Positions 27,189-35,949 of a DNA stretch of 61,011 bases are shown one piece after another. Origin of the DNA: Bacillus sp. (in: firmicutes) (GTDB lineage: Bacteria; Bacillota; Bacilli; Bacillales; Cytobacillaceae); NCBI GenBank assembly GCA_031177865.1, contig JAPSKD010000004.1:1-61011 (forward strand), read 5' to 3'. Both the position numbers and the translations under genes were made by a program. The stretch's first letter is position 1. Each line of letters starts with the position of its first letter. Under the pieces are notes generated by a model. That model saw only the letters and a program-made list of their open reading frames with translations. It was not told the origin of the DNA and ran no database searches.

Positions 27189-27905
27189 TTAACAAATACA
27201 AGTCTTCCGTTTCAGACCGACTCTATTTTTCGCTTCTACTTTCTTTATATAATCCGACGCAAGAGGAACTTTACATGCTGTATTCCCCACATCAACATGC
27301 ACCTTTCCAATATGAGCTGCGACTTCCTTCGCTTCATCATTTAGTTCCGCTACATAGGTTCCGACAGACAAAACAAAGCTATTCATCACATAGCGAACCC
27401 GATTTCGCTCTCCATGGATCGTACTTTTCACTTGATTCAACAGCTCTCTTATTTCTTCGATATCTAGTTTTTCATCGGGTGTGATTGATAAATAATTTGA
27501 GTACGTACTCCATCCACAAACTGCAATCATTCCTTCATTAGAGTTCATCCATTCCCTTGCCAATTCAAGTGGATACTCACTTTCTGCAGCCACTTGGGCA
27601 ACTGTATACTCTGCAGCCATATACCAATATGCTTTAGTCACCCAATCTTGCAACGTCTCCTTCGTAATTAGCTTTGGATTCACCGAGAGACCCGCTAAAT
27701 ACATAGCGTCATGATTACCAGAATTATATAATCTTAACGCTAATTCATGATCCTTCTTTACAAACTTGACAAGTTTCTTCAAGTCTCCTATCTTAACTCC
27801 AAAATGCGGCTCTTTTACCCCATGATTCTTATAAATTTGCTTTATTTGCTCGGAACCCAATTCCTCAAGTTTTTCCATAATTTCTTCATACGTCACTTTG
27901 TTCAT
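27189..27905 (-). CDS. DNA alkylation repair protein (AlkD-like HEAT-repeat)
   Basis: 238 residues predicted all-helical, resembling the AlkC/AlkD superfamily of HEAT-like-repeat DNA glycosylases (GVKIGDLKKLVKFVKKDHEL, then WMNSNEGMIAVCGWSTYSNY). Classical AlkD excises 3- and 7-alkylpurines. I cannot confirm the catalytic Trp/Asp set without an alignment, and some relatives may lack glycosylase activity. RBS AAAGGATG lies just before ATG 27905. It is followed on the same strand by the DUF1801 gene. Confidence 0.8.
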   Translation of the reverse strand: MNKVTYEEIMEKLEELGSEQIKQIYKNHGVKEPHFGVKIGDLKKLVKFVKKDHELALRLYNSGNHDAMYLAGLSVNPKLITKETLQDWVTKAYWYMAAEYTVAQVAAESEYPLELAREWMNSNEGMIAVCGWSTYSNYLSITPDEKLDIEEIRELLNQVKSTIHGERNRVRYVMNSFVLSVGTYVAELNDEAKEVAAHIGKVHVDVGNTACKVPLASDYIKKVEAKNRVGLKRKTCIC

Positions 27906-28049
27906 CCTTTCATTAAGTTCTAGAACTATCTTCCAGTATCGACAAATGGATACCCTTTTCTATTAATTTAGTTTGTAACCCACTGTGAATCTTGTGAATT
28001 TTAATTTACTCCTTTATAGTTAAATTAAACTATATTTAGGAGGAAAAAA

Positions 28050-28420
28050 ATGAAACTTGGAGCATTTTCTGTCAGTTTAAATGTAAAAGACATCCACAAA
28101 TCCAAGGAATTTTACGAAAATCTAGGTTTTCAGACATTAGGTGGGGACATCAATCAAAATTGGCTCATCTTAAAAAATGGAGATACTGTTATCGGTTTAT
28201 TCCAAGGGATGTTTGATAAGAACATTCTCACTTTTAATCCTGGATGGGATCAAAACGCACAAAATCTCGATTCGTTTACAGACGTTCTTGATATTCAAAA
28301 GCAGCTAAAAGAAAAAGGAATGACAATGCTGACTGAGGCAGATGAATCAGGTGAAGGACCAGCTCATTTTTCATAGAAGATCCAGACGGCAATCAAATTC
28401 TATTCGATCAGCATCGCTAA
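28050..28420 (+). pseudogene. VOC (glyoxalase/bleomycin resistance) protein, frameshifted
   Basis: The ORF from ATG 28050 (RBS TAGGAGG) encodes a VOC-fold protein (MKLGAFSVSLNVKDIHKSKE) but stops at TAG 28374-28376 after GEGPAHFS. In the next frame the expected C-terminus (FIEDPDGNQILFDQHR) continues to TAA 28418-28420. Restoring one T to the run of five T at about 28366-28370 rejoins the frames. It is either a one-base deletion mutant, a slippage site or a sequencing error; the rest looks intact. Confidence 0.8.
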
Positions 28421-28438
28421 ACACATACATATTACCCT

Positions 28439-28477
28439 AATAAGCCTTTCACCCAATACTGGGCAAAAGGCTTTATT
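28439..28477. terminator. bidirectional terminator between two VOC genes
   Basis: AATAAGCCTTT pairs with AAAAGGCTTTATT around ACCCAATACTGGGC, which itself has a CCCA/TGGG inner stem. Confidence 0.75.
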
Positions 28478-28497
28478 AATTGAAGGAAATTTAAAAC

Positions 28498-28914
28498 TTA
28501 TTTCGCATTCTCATCAGGTTGATGAATCCCGAATATATTTCCTTCTGTGTCGATATAGTAGCCCTGCCACGCCATACCTGGAAGTGCATATTTCGGCAAA
28601 GCAACCTTCCCACCATTAGCCAAAATTTTCTGTTCAGTCGAATCATAATCTGCCACACCCATTGTACAAGCATAACCATTCAACGGCTGGTTTTCTCCAG
28701 GAGGAGGACCTTGCCTTTGCATCAGAGCACCGTCAATACCACGCTCATTTGCATCACCAGTTACAGCTCCAAAATAAGGCATCCCCGCATAATCCGTCCA
28801 GTCTTCAAAATTCCAATTAAAAACTTCTCCATAAAACTTCTTTGCACGCTCCATGTCATCCACATGTACTTCAAAATGAACGATTCTTCCCACTATGTTC
28901 ACCCACATTTTCAT
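28498..28914 (-). CDS. VOC family protein (glyoxalase-like)
   Basis: A two-babb VOC domain of about 130-138 residues (VGRIVHFEVHVDDMERAKKF), ending EGNIFGIHQ with its metal-ligand Glu. Proteins of this type are enzymes of unknown substrate, or antibiotic-binding proteins. ATG 28914 is the longest start; GTG 28893 (giving MGRIVHFEV) matches the typical family N-terminus and has GGGTGA just upstream. It is a single gene ending at the shared terminator. Confidence 0.82.
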   Translation of the reverse strand: MKMWVNIVGRIVHFEVHVDDMERAKKFYGEVFNWNFEDWTDYAGMPYFGAVTGDANERGIDGALMQRQGPPPGENQPLNGYACTMGVADYDSTEQKILANGGKVALPKYALPGMAWQGYYIDTEGNIFGIHQPDENAK

Positions 28915-29073
28915 TATTTTCCCAACATTATGTACTTCTACCTATGATACAGTTACACCTTCACCATTATCGGAAAATAGATAGAATTCTATTCAAGGTA
29001 TCAGGTTGAAACCATCCAATATTTGACACCGTTTTATCTCAAAACATATAATTTTACTAAAAGGATGATTAAC

Positions 29074-29472
29074 ATGTGTACGGAACAGGCAATCACCACA
29101 ACTTCCACCCTGAAGGAAAAAGCCTTGTCTTTTCTAAATTTAATAGTATCAGGGAATATTCGAGAAGCATACGAACAATTCATCGGGCCTAATTTTTGTC
29201 ACCACAATCCCTATTTTCGTGGCGATGCAGAAAGTCTCATGCTCGCTATGGAAGAAAATGCGGTCCAGAACCCTCATAAGATTTTCGAGGTGAAACTTGC
29301 CATAGAAGAAGGAGACAAGGTCTCTGTTTACTCCCATATCAGGCAAAATCCTGATGATCGTGGTGCAGCAGTTGTACATATCTTTCTTTTCGAAAATGAC
29401 AAGGTCGTTGAATTATGGGATATTGGACAACCCCTACCTGAGAAATCCCCAAATGAAAATGGTATGTTTTAA
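29074..29472 (+). CDS. SnoaL-like (NTF2 fold) protein
   Basis: 132 residues in a cone-shaped NTF2/SnoaL-like fold. FCHHNPYFRGD and VELWDIGQPLPE match the group of predicted SnoaL-like aldol-condensation proteins (COG4922), whose activity is not known in bacteria. ATG 29074 (AAGGATGA upstream) is preferred to the in-frame 29023 start. It is a single gene with its own terminator. Confidence 0.82.
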   Translation: MCTEQAITTTSTLKEKALSFLNLIVSGNIREAYEQFIGPNFCHHNPYFRGDAESLMLAMEENAVQNPHKIFEVKLAIEEGDKVSVYSHIRQNPDDRGAAVVHIFLFENDKVVELWDIGQPLPEKSPNENGMF

Positions 29473-29495
29473 ACAACTTATCTGCGCACAACAAC

Positions 29496-29527
29496 AATAG
29501 CAGCCCTCAAAGGACTGCTATTTTTTA
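29496..29527. terminator. bidirectional terminator (SnoaL-like / NCS2 permease)
   Basis: AATAGCAG pairs with CTGCTATT, with inner CCCTCAAAGGA, then TTTTTT; the converging permease gene ends inside it. Confidence 0.8.
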
Positions 29528-30811
29528 GTACACATATTGAATTACAAAATTACTAATAAACAAGATCGCAATCATATAAAGTGCCGGATGGATTTCTTTT
29601 CCTTTCCCCATCAATAGCTTCATGACTGGGTACATAATAAAACCGATTGCCATTCCATCCGCGATGCTATACGTTAATGGAATTAACACGATAATTAAAA
29701 GTGCTGGAAAGCTCTCAGTGAAGTCTTCCATAGAAATGTTCACAATGTTTTGCAGCATCAGAACCCCAATTAAGATTAGAATTGGTGAAACCGCACTTGC
29801 AGGAACCATTTTTATCACCGGAATAAACAAAATGGAAACTAAAAACATTACCCCTGTTACAATACTTGTTAGTCCTGTTCTTCCTCCAGCCGTAATTCCT
29901 GCAGCTGATTCCACTGAGGCAACCGTTGGGCTCGTTCCAAAAACTCCAGAAGATAATACAGAAACGGCTGTAGCCTGAAGTGATTTTTTACTACTCTCAG
30001 GACGTTTTAACATGTTCGTATGTCCATGTATTAAACCAATATTTTCAAATACCAACACCATTGCAAGTGAAATTGAAGTTAGCCAGAAAATGATATTCCC
30101 TGCTTGTGCCCAAGATAATTGACCAAACACACCAAAGTATTCGCTGAAATCTGGTGTGGATAAGGAGATTCCCTCTACATTAGATCCTCCAAACAAAATC
30201 GCTAATACCGATGTAATCAAAATACTTAATAATAGATTACCAGGCACATTTTTAATAAATAATAAAACCGTAATGATCAAACCAATAAAAGTTATTATAA
30301 CAGTTGGGCTACTTAAATCACCGATAGCTAGCAGAGTGTGTTCTGAGCTCGTAATTATCCCTGCATTATCAAACCCAATTAAAATCAACAGAATTCCAAT
30401 CCCAATCGTAATCGCTTCTTTTAAAGAAGCAGGGATTGAGGAAGTAATCACTTTTGCTAATGGTGTAAAAGCTATAACCACAAAAATGACTCCTGCTACA
30501 AATACCATTGCTAATCCTTCCTGCCATGTAAATCCGCCGGATTGCACAATGGTATAGGTAAACATCGCGTTAAGTCCCATTCCAGGAATGAGGAGAATCG
30601 GTGTATTACTCCATAACCCAATCATTACACATCCTATGAAACTAGTTAAAATGGTAGCAATAATTCCCGCTTCCATCGGAATTCCCGCCACAGCGAGGAT
30701 TGTTGCATTGACAATAATAATGTAGACAACTGTTATATATGAAATGAATCCCGCAGAAAACTCCTTTCCAATTGTTGTACCATGTTGTTTTAATTTAAAA
30801 AATCGTTCCAT
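29525..30811 (-). CDS. NCS2/AzgA-type purine permease (PbuG/PbuO-like)
   Basis: A 428-residue permease with about 12-14 helices. The N-terminal GTTIGKEFSAGFISYITVVYII and the TSPTVASVESAAGITAGGRTGL motif are diagnostic of the AzgA-like guanine/hypoxanthine/adenine:proton symporters. ATG 30811 has AAAGGTGA upstream and is preferred to the open frame to 30835. It is divergent from a LysR regulator, its probable controller. I do not see a purine riboswitch in the 120-bp leader, unlike B. subtilis pbuG. Confidence 0.9.
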   Translation of the reverse strand: MERFFKLKQHGTTIGKEFSAGFISYITVVYIIIVNATILAVAGIPMEAGIIATILTSFIGCVMIGLWSNTPILLIPGMGLNAMFTYTIVQSGGFTWQEGLAMVFVAGVIFVVIAFTPLAKVITSSIPASLKEAITIGIGILLILIGFDNAGIITSSEHTLLAIGDLSSPTVIITFIGLIITVLLFIKNVPGNLLLSILITSVLAILFGGSNVEGISLSTPDFSEYFGVFGQLSWAQAGNIIFWLTSISLAMVLVFENIGLIHGHTNMLKRPESSKKSLQATAVSVLSSGVFGTSPTVASVESAAGITAGGRTGLTSIVTGVMFLVSILFIPVIKMVPASAVSPILILIGVLMLQNIVNISMEDFTESFPALLIIVLIPLTYSIADGMAIGFIMYPVMKLLMGKGKEIHPALYMIAILFISNFVIQYVY

Positions 30812-30888
30812 ATTAATCACCTTTCTAACGTCCACTAAAAACGATATTCATAATAACATAGACTTCTACCATTCGAAAAATATATAAT

Positions 30889-30918
30889 ATATATAGAAAC
30901 TATATATTTTTTATATAG
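30889..30918. promoter_or_regulatory. overlapping palindromes between permease and LysR gene
   Basis: ATATATAG-AAA-CTATATAT (30889-30907) overlaps CTATATA-TTTTT-TATATAG (30900-30918). They share the middle half-site, directly upstream of the regulator's ribosome binding site. A LysR binding region is the likely role (inference). Confidence 0.5.
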
Positions 30919-30931
30919 AAGGAGAAATTTA

Positions 30932-31810
30932 ATGGATATTAAGCAGTTACGTTATTTTATTGCAATCGCTGAAGAAAAAAATATTACAGCAGCTGCCAAT
31001 CGGCTTCATATGTCTCAACCGCCTCTAAGCATGCTACTAAAGCAGTTGGAAGAAGAACTTGGAGTCAAATTATTTGAGCGAAATGGCAAAAGTATGGCGT
31101 TAACGGATAAAGGTGAAGTTCTCTATCAACGTGCACTGCATCTCGTGAACAGTGTTGAGGAAATCAAAAATGAAATACAAGAAACGGAAGAAGGTACAAA
31201 AGGCGTACTAGCCGTGGGCTTAAACACGTTGTCTGTCTCTGGGTTTTCGGATATGCTCCGTGCCTTCCACAAAAAATACCCACTCGTCTCGATAAAAGTT
31301 GTTCAAAACGATTCTTTTTATTTAGCGGAAATGGTTAAATCACGCGCGATTGAAATGGCATTTGTACGACTACCGCTTGAACATCGTGGTTTCATATATG
31401 AACACCTTCTTAGTGAGCCCTTTGTTTTTGTGAGTAAGCAGAAAACAGACATGGTCTCGCTAGAAATGATCTCACAATTGCCACTCATTATTCCAAGTAC
31501 TGAAGGTTTGGGGAGTTATAATATCATTCATGAAGCCTTTTCAAAACAAAAAATTCAATTTACGAGTATTGCGGAGTGCTCAGATATGCATGTATTGATG
31601 GAAATGGTTAAAGGAGGAATGGGAGCGACGATTGTGCCTAAATCTGTGTTTGATGTGTATGGAGATGGAGACCTATATTCTGCTCCGATTAAAGATACAA
31701 CAATGCATTCCTCATTAGGTATGATTTGGCTTGAGCATCACTATGTCTCAACTCCTGCTAAAAACTTTATCAAGTTAGTTAAACAGGAATTATCAAATCA
31801 GGGTTCGTAA
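30932..31810 (+). CDS. LysR family regulator, divergent from purine permease
   Basis: 292 residues with an N-terminal winged helix (TAAANRLHMSQPPLSMLLKQ at about 18-37) and a substrate-binding domain (90-285). RBS AGAAGGAG. Divergence from the purine permease suggests it controls that gene; the effector is unknown. It is followed by the tandem hairpin arrays. Confidence 0.9.
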   Translation: MDIKQLRYFIAIAEEKNITAAANRLHMSQPPLSMLLKQLEEELGVKLFERNGKSMALTDKGEVLYQRALHLVNSVEEIKNEIQETEEGTKGVLAVGLNTLSVSGFSDMLRAFHKKYPLVSIKVVQNDSFYLAEMVKSRAIEMAFVRLPLEHRGFIYEHLLSEPFVFVSKQKTDMVSLEMISQLPLIIPSTEGLGSYNIIHEAFSKQKIQFTSIAECSDMHVLMEMVKGGMGATIVPKSVFDVYGDGDLYSAPIKDTTMHSSLGMIWLEHHYVSTPAKNFIKLVKQELSNQGS

Positions 31811-31824
31811 GACTAACCATTAAT

Positions 31825-32086
31825 CGTACCTTCAGACGTTAGCATAACTTCCAGTGAGGGTACGATTAGCTCTTATTCGTACCCTCAGACGGTTTCATAA
31901 CTTCCAGTGAGGGTACGATTAGCCCTTATTCGTACCCTCAGGCGGTTTCATAACTTCCAGTGAAGGTACGATTAGCTCTTATTCGTACCCTCAGGCGGTT
32001 TCGTATCTTCCAGTGAAGGTACGATTAGCTCTTATTCGTACCCTCAGACGTTTACATAATTTCCGGTAAGGGTACGATAAAGCTTA
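31825..32086. repeat. tandem hairpin array A, five 53-bp units
   Basis: CGTACC recurs at 31825, 31878, 31931, 31984 and 32037, an exact 53-bp step. Each unit holds an inverted repeat CGTACCCTCA ... TGAGGGTACG with a 20-nt loop. The units are 85-95% alike by eye. It lies between two convergent transcription units, so it is not coding. Confidence 0.9.
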
Positions 32087-32139
32087 ATTCTAAGGAAAAG
32101 ATTTTTTCATATATGCTAAATACTTTTCTAGCACACTAG

Positions 32140-32390
32140 CATGTTTCGCTGCTATATCTGTTTCACGGGTTATAATCTTTTTCAACCATGCTTGTACCGG
32201 GAAAACCATCTTGCGCTACATGCTCAGCTCTTTTTCTACACTAGCTTGTACCGTGAAACCCCTCTTACGGTACAAGCTCTACTCGTTTTTTACACTAGCT
32301 TGTACCACGAAACCTTTCTTGCGGTACACGCTCAACTCGTTTTCAACCTAGCATGTACCACTAACCCCGTTTTGTGGTACACACTCAATC
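32140..32390. repeat. tandem hairpin array B, five 51-54-bp units
   Basis: Units begin near 32140, 32191, 32245, 32299 and 32352. The best shows CTTGTACCGT ... ACGGTACAAG with a 12-nt loop. In the last unit the arms read GTACCAC ... GTGGTAC: both sides changed together, so pairing is kept. The sequence is different from array A although it follows directly. The ORF that spans it is repeat-derived and not credible. Confidence 0.85.
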
Positions 32391-32413
32391 CTCCATCCAA
32401 GGACGAACCCAGG

Positions 32414-32443
32414 TGGGACAACGGACCTGTCCGCCTGACCCAC
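32414..32443. repeat. GGGACA-type dispersed repeat
   Basis: GTGGGACAACGGACCTGTCC, then GCCTGACCCAC: a diverged copy of the family, placed just upstream (on the plus strand) of the cold shock gene terminator. Confidence 0.5.
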
Positions 32444-32464
32444 AACCGCCAAAATCCACCCATT

Positions 32465-32498
32465 AAAAAAAACAGCCCTACATCAGTAGGGCTGTTTT
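32465..32498 (-). terminator. terminator of the cold shock gene
   Basis: AAACAGCCCTAC pairs with GTAGGGCTGTTT around ATCA; on the minus strand it ends in a long T run. It is 25 bp after the csp stop. Confidence 0.88.
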
Positions 32499-32522
32499 GA
32501 GATCTTATCTATATAGGTTAAA

Positions 32523-32723
32523 TTATAATTTAACTACGTTAGATGCTTGAGGTCCACGGTTACCTTCAACGATTTCGAAAGAAACTTCTTGACCTTCTTC
32601 TAAAGTTTTGAAACCATCGCCTTGGATTGCTGAGAAGTGTACGAAAACATCGTCTCCACCTTGTACTTCGATGAATCCGAAGCCTTTTTCGCTGTTAAAC
32701 CATTTTACTTTACCATTTTGCAT
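32523..32723 (-). CDS. cold shock protein (CspB/CspD-like)
   Basis: A 66-residue single cold-shock domain with RNP1 KGFGFIEV and RNP2 VFVHFSAI; it binds single-stranded RNA and DNA as an RNA chaperone. ATG 32723 follows TAGGAGGC. The 270-bp region upstream (32724-32994) holds a long AT-rich leader, as expected for csp genes, whose expression is controlled by mRNA structure; I could not define the promoter. Which paralogue it is (B, C or D) cannot be fixed. Confidence 0.95.
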   Translation of the reverse strand: MQNGKVKWFNSEKGFGFIEVQGGDDVFVHFSAIQGDGFKTLEEGQEVSFEIVEGNRGPQASNVVKL

Positions 32724-32994
32724 GAAATATGCCTCCTAAAATGAACACACAAACCATTTGTGCATTGAAAAATTAACCATTGTACACTTACATAAATCTA
32801 AAACAAATTGACATATAACTTCAGAAGAATAGCCTGATTCTAAAATGAAATTATCGTTCTTTCTTTTCTTTAAACTTATATAACGCAACAAAATGGTCTA
32901 TTTCATCATATCATCGCAGATTACCAGAGTCAACCAACAAATATGAAAATAGTCATTTTCTCACACATGCTGTATAGACATGCATTCTCTCGAT

Positions 32995-33957
32995 TTAGTT
33001 AAAGAGTTTCGCGTACTCCCCATAGCCTTCTTTTTCAAGGTCTTCCTTAGGAATGAACCGAAGTGCAGCGGAGTTTATACAATAACGCATGCGAGTTGGA
33101 CCTGGTCCATCATAGAATAAATGGCCAAGATGGGAATCGGCTGTATTGCTTCTAACTTCAGTACGGATCATACCATGTGATGTATCAAGCTCCTCAATTA
33201 TTTCTTTCGCATCAATCGCCTTTGTAAAGCTTGGCCAGCCGCAGCCAGCATCATATTGATCCAATGAACTGAACAATGGCTTACCTGATACAATATCAAC
33301 ATAAATGCCTTCTTTTGTGTTGTTCCAAAACTCATTTCGAAACGGTGGCTCTGTCCCCTGTTCCTGTGTCACGTAATACTGCATATCTGTCAGACTTTTC
33401 TTAGCCTCTTCAAATTCCTTTGCAGCCCAATGGGTTCTAATAAATTTGTCCCTGCCTGATCCTTTACGATAACGATTATAGTGTTCAGGCTTCTTTTTAT
33501 AGTAATCCTGATGATATTCTTCTGCTCTGTAGAATTCCTTTGCAGGAAGAATCGGTGTCACGATTGGTTTTGTGAAAATTCCACTGTCAGCAAGTTTTTG
33601 CTTTGATTCTTCGGCAATCTTTTTCTGTTCGTCCGTATGGTAAAAAATTGCTGTGCGGTAGGAATCACCCCGATCAAAAAATTGACCGCCTGCGTCTGTT
33701 GGATCAATTTGCTGCCAAAAGAGCTCGACTAATTTCTCATAAGGAAAAATGTCTGGGTTAAATGTAATTTGAACAGCCTCATAATGGCCTGTTGTATCCG
33801 AACAAACCTCTTCATATGTAGGATTTTCTTTCGTTCCACCTGTGTAACCTGACACAACTTCAATGATTCCTGGCTGTGTATCAAATGGCTTAACCATACA
33901 CCAGAAGCAGCCGCCAGCAAAGGTTGCTTTTTCCACTTTTTCATGCGTATTTTCCAT
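32995..33957 (-). CDS. msrAB: fused methionine sulfoxide reductase MsrA-MsrB
   Basis: A 320-residue two-domain enzyme. MsrA (about 8-165) has the active GCFWC with catalytic Cys17; MsrB (about 180-315) has GCGWPSF and the active Cys293 in [11 protein letters not shown]. It reduces both diastereomers of methionine sulfoxide. The MsrB half lacks the two CxxC zinc pairs seen in other MsrBs. In B. subtilis the two are separate genes, so the fusion differs from that species. Single gene. Confidence 0.95.
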   Translation of the reverse strand: MENTHEKVEKATFAGGCFWCMVKPFDTQPGIIEVVSGYTGGTKENPTYEEVCSDTTGHYEAVQITFNPDIFPYEKLVELFWQQIDPTDAGGQFFDRGDSYRTAIFYHTDEQKKIAEESKQKLADSGIFTKPIVTPILPAKEFYRAEEYHQDYYKKKPEHYNRYRKGSGRDKFIRTHWAAKEFEEAKKSLTDMQYYVTQEQGTEPPFRNEFWNNTKEGIYVDIVSGKPLFSSLDQYDAGCGWPSFTKAIDAKEIIEELDTSHGMIRTEVRSNTADSHLGHLFYDGPGPTRMRYCINSAALRFIPKEDLEKEGYGEYAKLFN

Positions 33958-34075
33958 GTACCCTCTTCCTTTCTCCTTTTGCTTTATTTCATTATATCAT
34001 TTCTGCTGTCTGTTCAAAAAAATACGCTCATAGTATTTCCATAATTGGAAACAGTAAAAAATAGGAGGTGTAAGA

Positions 34076-34321
34076 ATGAGTAGTCCTTATTTATGTCCTA
34101 ATTGCAAAACCAATCGCTCCAGATTCAATATTATTGAACAAGTGTCTAGATCCGTTAAAATGAATCCACAAAGTGGCGAAGTTATGGAAGAATACGCAGA
34201 AAACCTTGATCCCTTCCATGTCCCATACCGTGGACCAGAAATCAAGGTTCAATGCGGGGTCTGTGGCCTGATCGAAGACGAACAATCCTTTATTAAAAGA
34301 GCCCAGAATTACAAAGGGTAA
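34076..34321 (+). CDS. small zinc-ribbon protein
   Basis: An 81-residue protein with two Cys pairs, CPNC (Cys7/10) and CGVC (Cys60/63), as in a zinc ribbon. Between them is an acidic stretch with HVPYRGP. The family is common in Bacilli but I know of no function. ATG 34076 has AGGAGGTG upstream. A GC-rich repeat hairpin follows the stop. Confidence 0.75.
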   Translation: MSSPYLCPNCKTNRSRFNIIEQVSRSVKMNPQSGEVMEEYAENLDPFHVPYRGPEIKVQCGVCGLIEDEQSFIKRAQNYKG

Positions 34322-34332
34322 AAACAGGGGGG

Positions 34333-34443
34333 CCAGGGGACCACGGGGACGGTTCTAGTGGTTCTCCATTTATGACCAAAAAGGGACAGCTCTCAATCTC
34401 CGGTATCTACCGGGCCAAGAGAACCGTCCCTATGGTTCGATCG
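34333..34443. repeat. GGGACGGTTCT-type long inverted repeat
   Basis: GGGGACGGTTCT (34340 region) and AGAACCGTCCC (34420 region) form the arms of a long imperfect hairpin. Shorter GGGACC/GGTCGTCCC parts lie outside it and a second GGGACAG within the loop. The core differs from that of the GGGACA family, but the style and location are the same. It fills the gap between the convergent genes at 34321 and 34454. Confidence 0.55.
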
Positions 34444-34453
34444 TCCCTTTTTA

Positions 34454-35470
34454 TCAGTAGCCTTCTTGTTTGACATTAAAGAACCTCTTGATGATGGAAA
34501 TTCGAAGTTCAATTAACGGCTGAGTTATTGCTCGAATTGTTTTCGTTGACAACAACAATGTTAAGATGAGTGAAGCAATTACTAATATTGCAATATTTCC
34601 AGTATCGTTAATTACATCTAGCCATTCGCTACTTCTGAAATATTTAATGACAAAGCCGTGCAATAAATAAACATATAATGTATGTGTACCCCAGCTTGTG
34701 AAGAAAAATTGTCTTTTCGGTAAAAGTGAGAAAAAGGCAACCGTCATAACAATTGAAACCAAGTAGACTGCTAATCGAATGAGTCCGCCGAGATTCTCCT
34801 GAGATAACGTTTCGTACGACTTCGAGCCAAGCAACCAACCGGTATTGAAATCTGGTACGAAATAATAGCCGATTAAAATAGCTAAAAGCAACATTCCTGA
34901 CCCCACTTGCACTGCCGGGCGTTTCAAAGCTGTGAAATGCTCTTTTTTACAATAAAAACCCAATAAAAATAATGGGAAAAAGACAAATGTCCGAGATAAA
35001 CTTAGGTAATTTTCCACAAAGGGAATATAGCCAACACCTATCCCAACTAAAACTGCGATAGTCACCGACCATTTCATCGGTAGTTTCGTGTACGCATACA
35101 GCATCACATTCCAGCAAAATAAACTAATTAAAAACCAAAGTGACCACTGTGGATTAAATGGCTCAAATAAAAGTGATTGTCCATTATATAGGTAGTAATA
35201 ATAGATCGTATAGATAAGCTGAAAAATTAAATAGGGAATCAACAGTTTTTTTGCCGTCTTTTTAATATATCCTTCCTTCCTAAAACCCTTTGCAAAATAC
35301 CCCGAAACTAATATAAAAGCAGGCATATGAAAGGAATACACGAAGTGGTAAATTGTCATGATGATTTTATGATCATCAATAAAAGGCTGAATGAAATGCC
35401 CAAAGACAACAAGGAATATTAAGATGAACTTTGCGTTATCAAAATAATACTCTCGCTTACTTGCCATCAT
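34454..35470 (-). CDS. acyltransferase 3 family membrane protein
   Basis: A 338-residue polytopic protein of the acyltransferase-3 family (O-acetylation of surface sugars and related polymers). The start REYYFDNAKFILIFLVVFGH contains the catalytic-type His in a helix, and SFHMPAFILVSGYFAKGF is the second conserved block. About ten helices are predicted. The substrate is unknown. MM start at 35470/35467 with AGGTTTTATG upstream; a specific start cannot be chosen. Single gene. Confidence 0.88.
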   Translation of the reverse strand: MMASKREYYFDNAKFILIFLVVFGHFIQPFIDDHKIIMTIYHFVYSFHMPAFILVSGYFAKGFRKEGYIKKTAKKLLIPYLIFQLIYTIYYYYLYNGQSLLFEPFNPQWSLWFLISLFCWNVMLYAYTKLPMKWSVTIAVLVGIGVGYIPFVENYLSLSRTFVFFPLFLLGFYCKKEHFTALKRPAVQVGSGMLLLAILIGYYFVPDFNTGWLLGSKSYETLSQENLGGLIRLAVYLVSIVMTVAFFSLLPKRQFFFTSWGTHTLYVYLLHGFVIKYFRSSEWLDVINDTGNIAILVIASLILTLLLSTKTIRAITQPLIELRISIIKRFFNVKQEGY

Positions 35471-35691
35471 AAAACCTCCAAACTATTGTTATCGTATTAT
35501 AGCATCGTTAGAAGGGTGTTTATGCAAATGTCTTTGATTTGTAAATGTCTTTTTAATATAAATGGCAAGTTTGTAATTATACTGAAAAATCTTAATCAAA
35601 ATGAAACAAACCTTATTTGCCGTTTTGACCTGTGATTCATATCATCATTTGGTTTATTTTCAAGCATTATACTAAGGTTGAGGGGATGGGA

Positions 35692-35949
35692 ATGACGAAG
35701 GATTGGTCGATTGATTTAGAGCATGGGGACTACGAGCCCAATATTTCTTTAGTGATTAAAGATGGGTTAAGGGCGATTGAGGAGACTGCACGTGGCTGCT
35801 ATGCCAATCTTGTCACACCTGAAAATTTCGGTAACCCCTCTCACTACCTTGCAGAAGCTATAAGTCAGAAGTACGAATCAAGTGTGTCCTATCAATTTAT
35901 TGATCACTGTGGATGTGGTGGTTATGTTTTTCGCGTCTGGAAAAAATAA
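35692..35949 (+). CDS. CGCGG-motif small protein, candidate RiPP precursor
   Basis: An 85-residue protein ending DHCGCGGYVFRVWKK, with Cys73 and Cys75 in a CGCGG motif and another Cys at 36. The MTKDWSIDLEHGDYEPN start and NLVTPENFGNPSHYL body match, from memory, the family annotated as CGCGG putative radical-SAM-modified peptides. ATG 35692 has GAGGGG upstream; the frame open from 35632 adds a hydrophobic segment without a ribosome site. No radical SAM gene lies within the window. The next gene overlaps its last 26 bases. The family assignment is recall and the peptide role is inference. Confidence 0.65.
   Translation: MTKDWSIDLEHGDYEPNISLVIKDGLRAIEETARGCYANLVTPENFGNPSHYLAEAISQKYESSVSYQFIDHCGCGGYVFRVWKK

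Noticed and set aside
29525-30931. Purine riboswitch in front of the NCS2 permease
   Set aside because: The leader is only about 120 bp, AT-rich, and lacks the three-way-junction core of purine aptamers.
31825-32390. Possible CRISPR array
   Set aside because: Units are directly adjacent with no unique spacers, and the internal hairpin loops are similar in every unit; no cas genes are present.
32141-32500. A 119-codon open frame across the second tandem array
   Set aside because: It is made of the 54-bp repeat units (recurring FYTSLY-like words) and has no ribosome binding site; non-coding repeat explains it fully.
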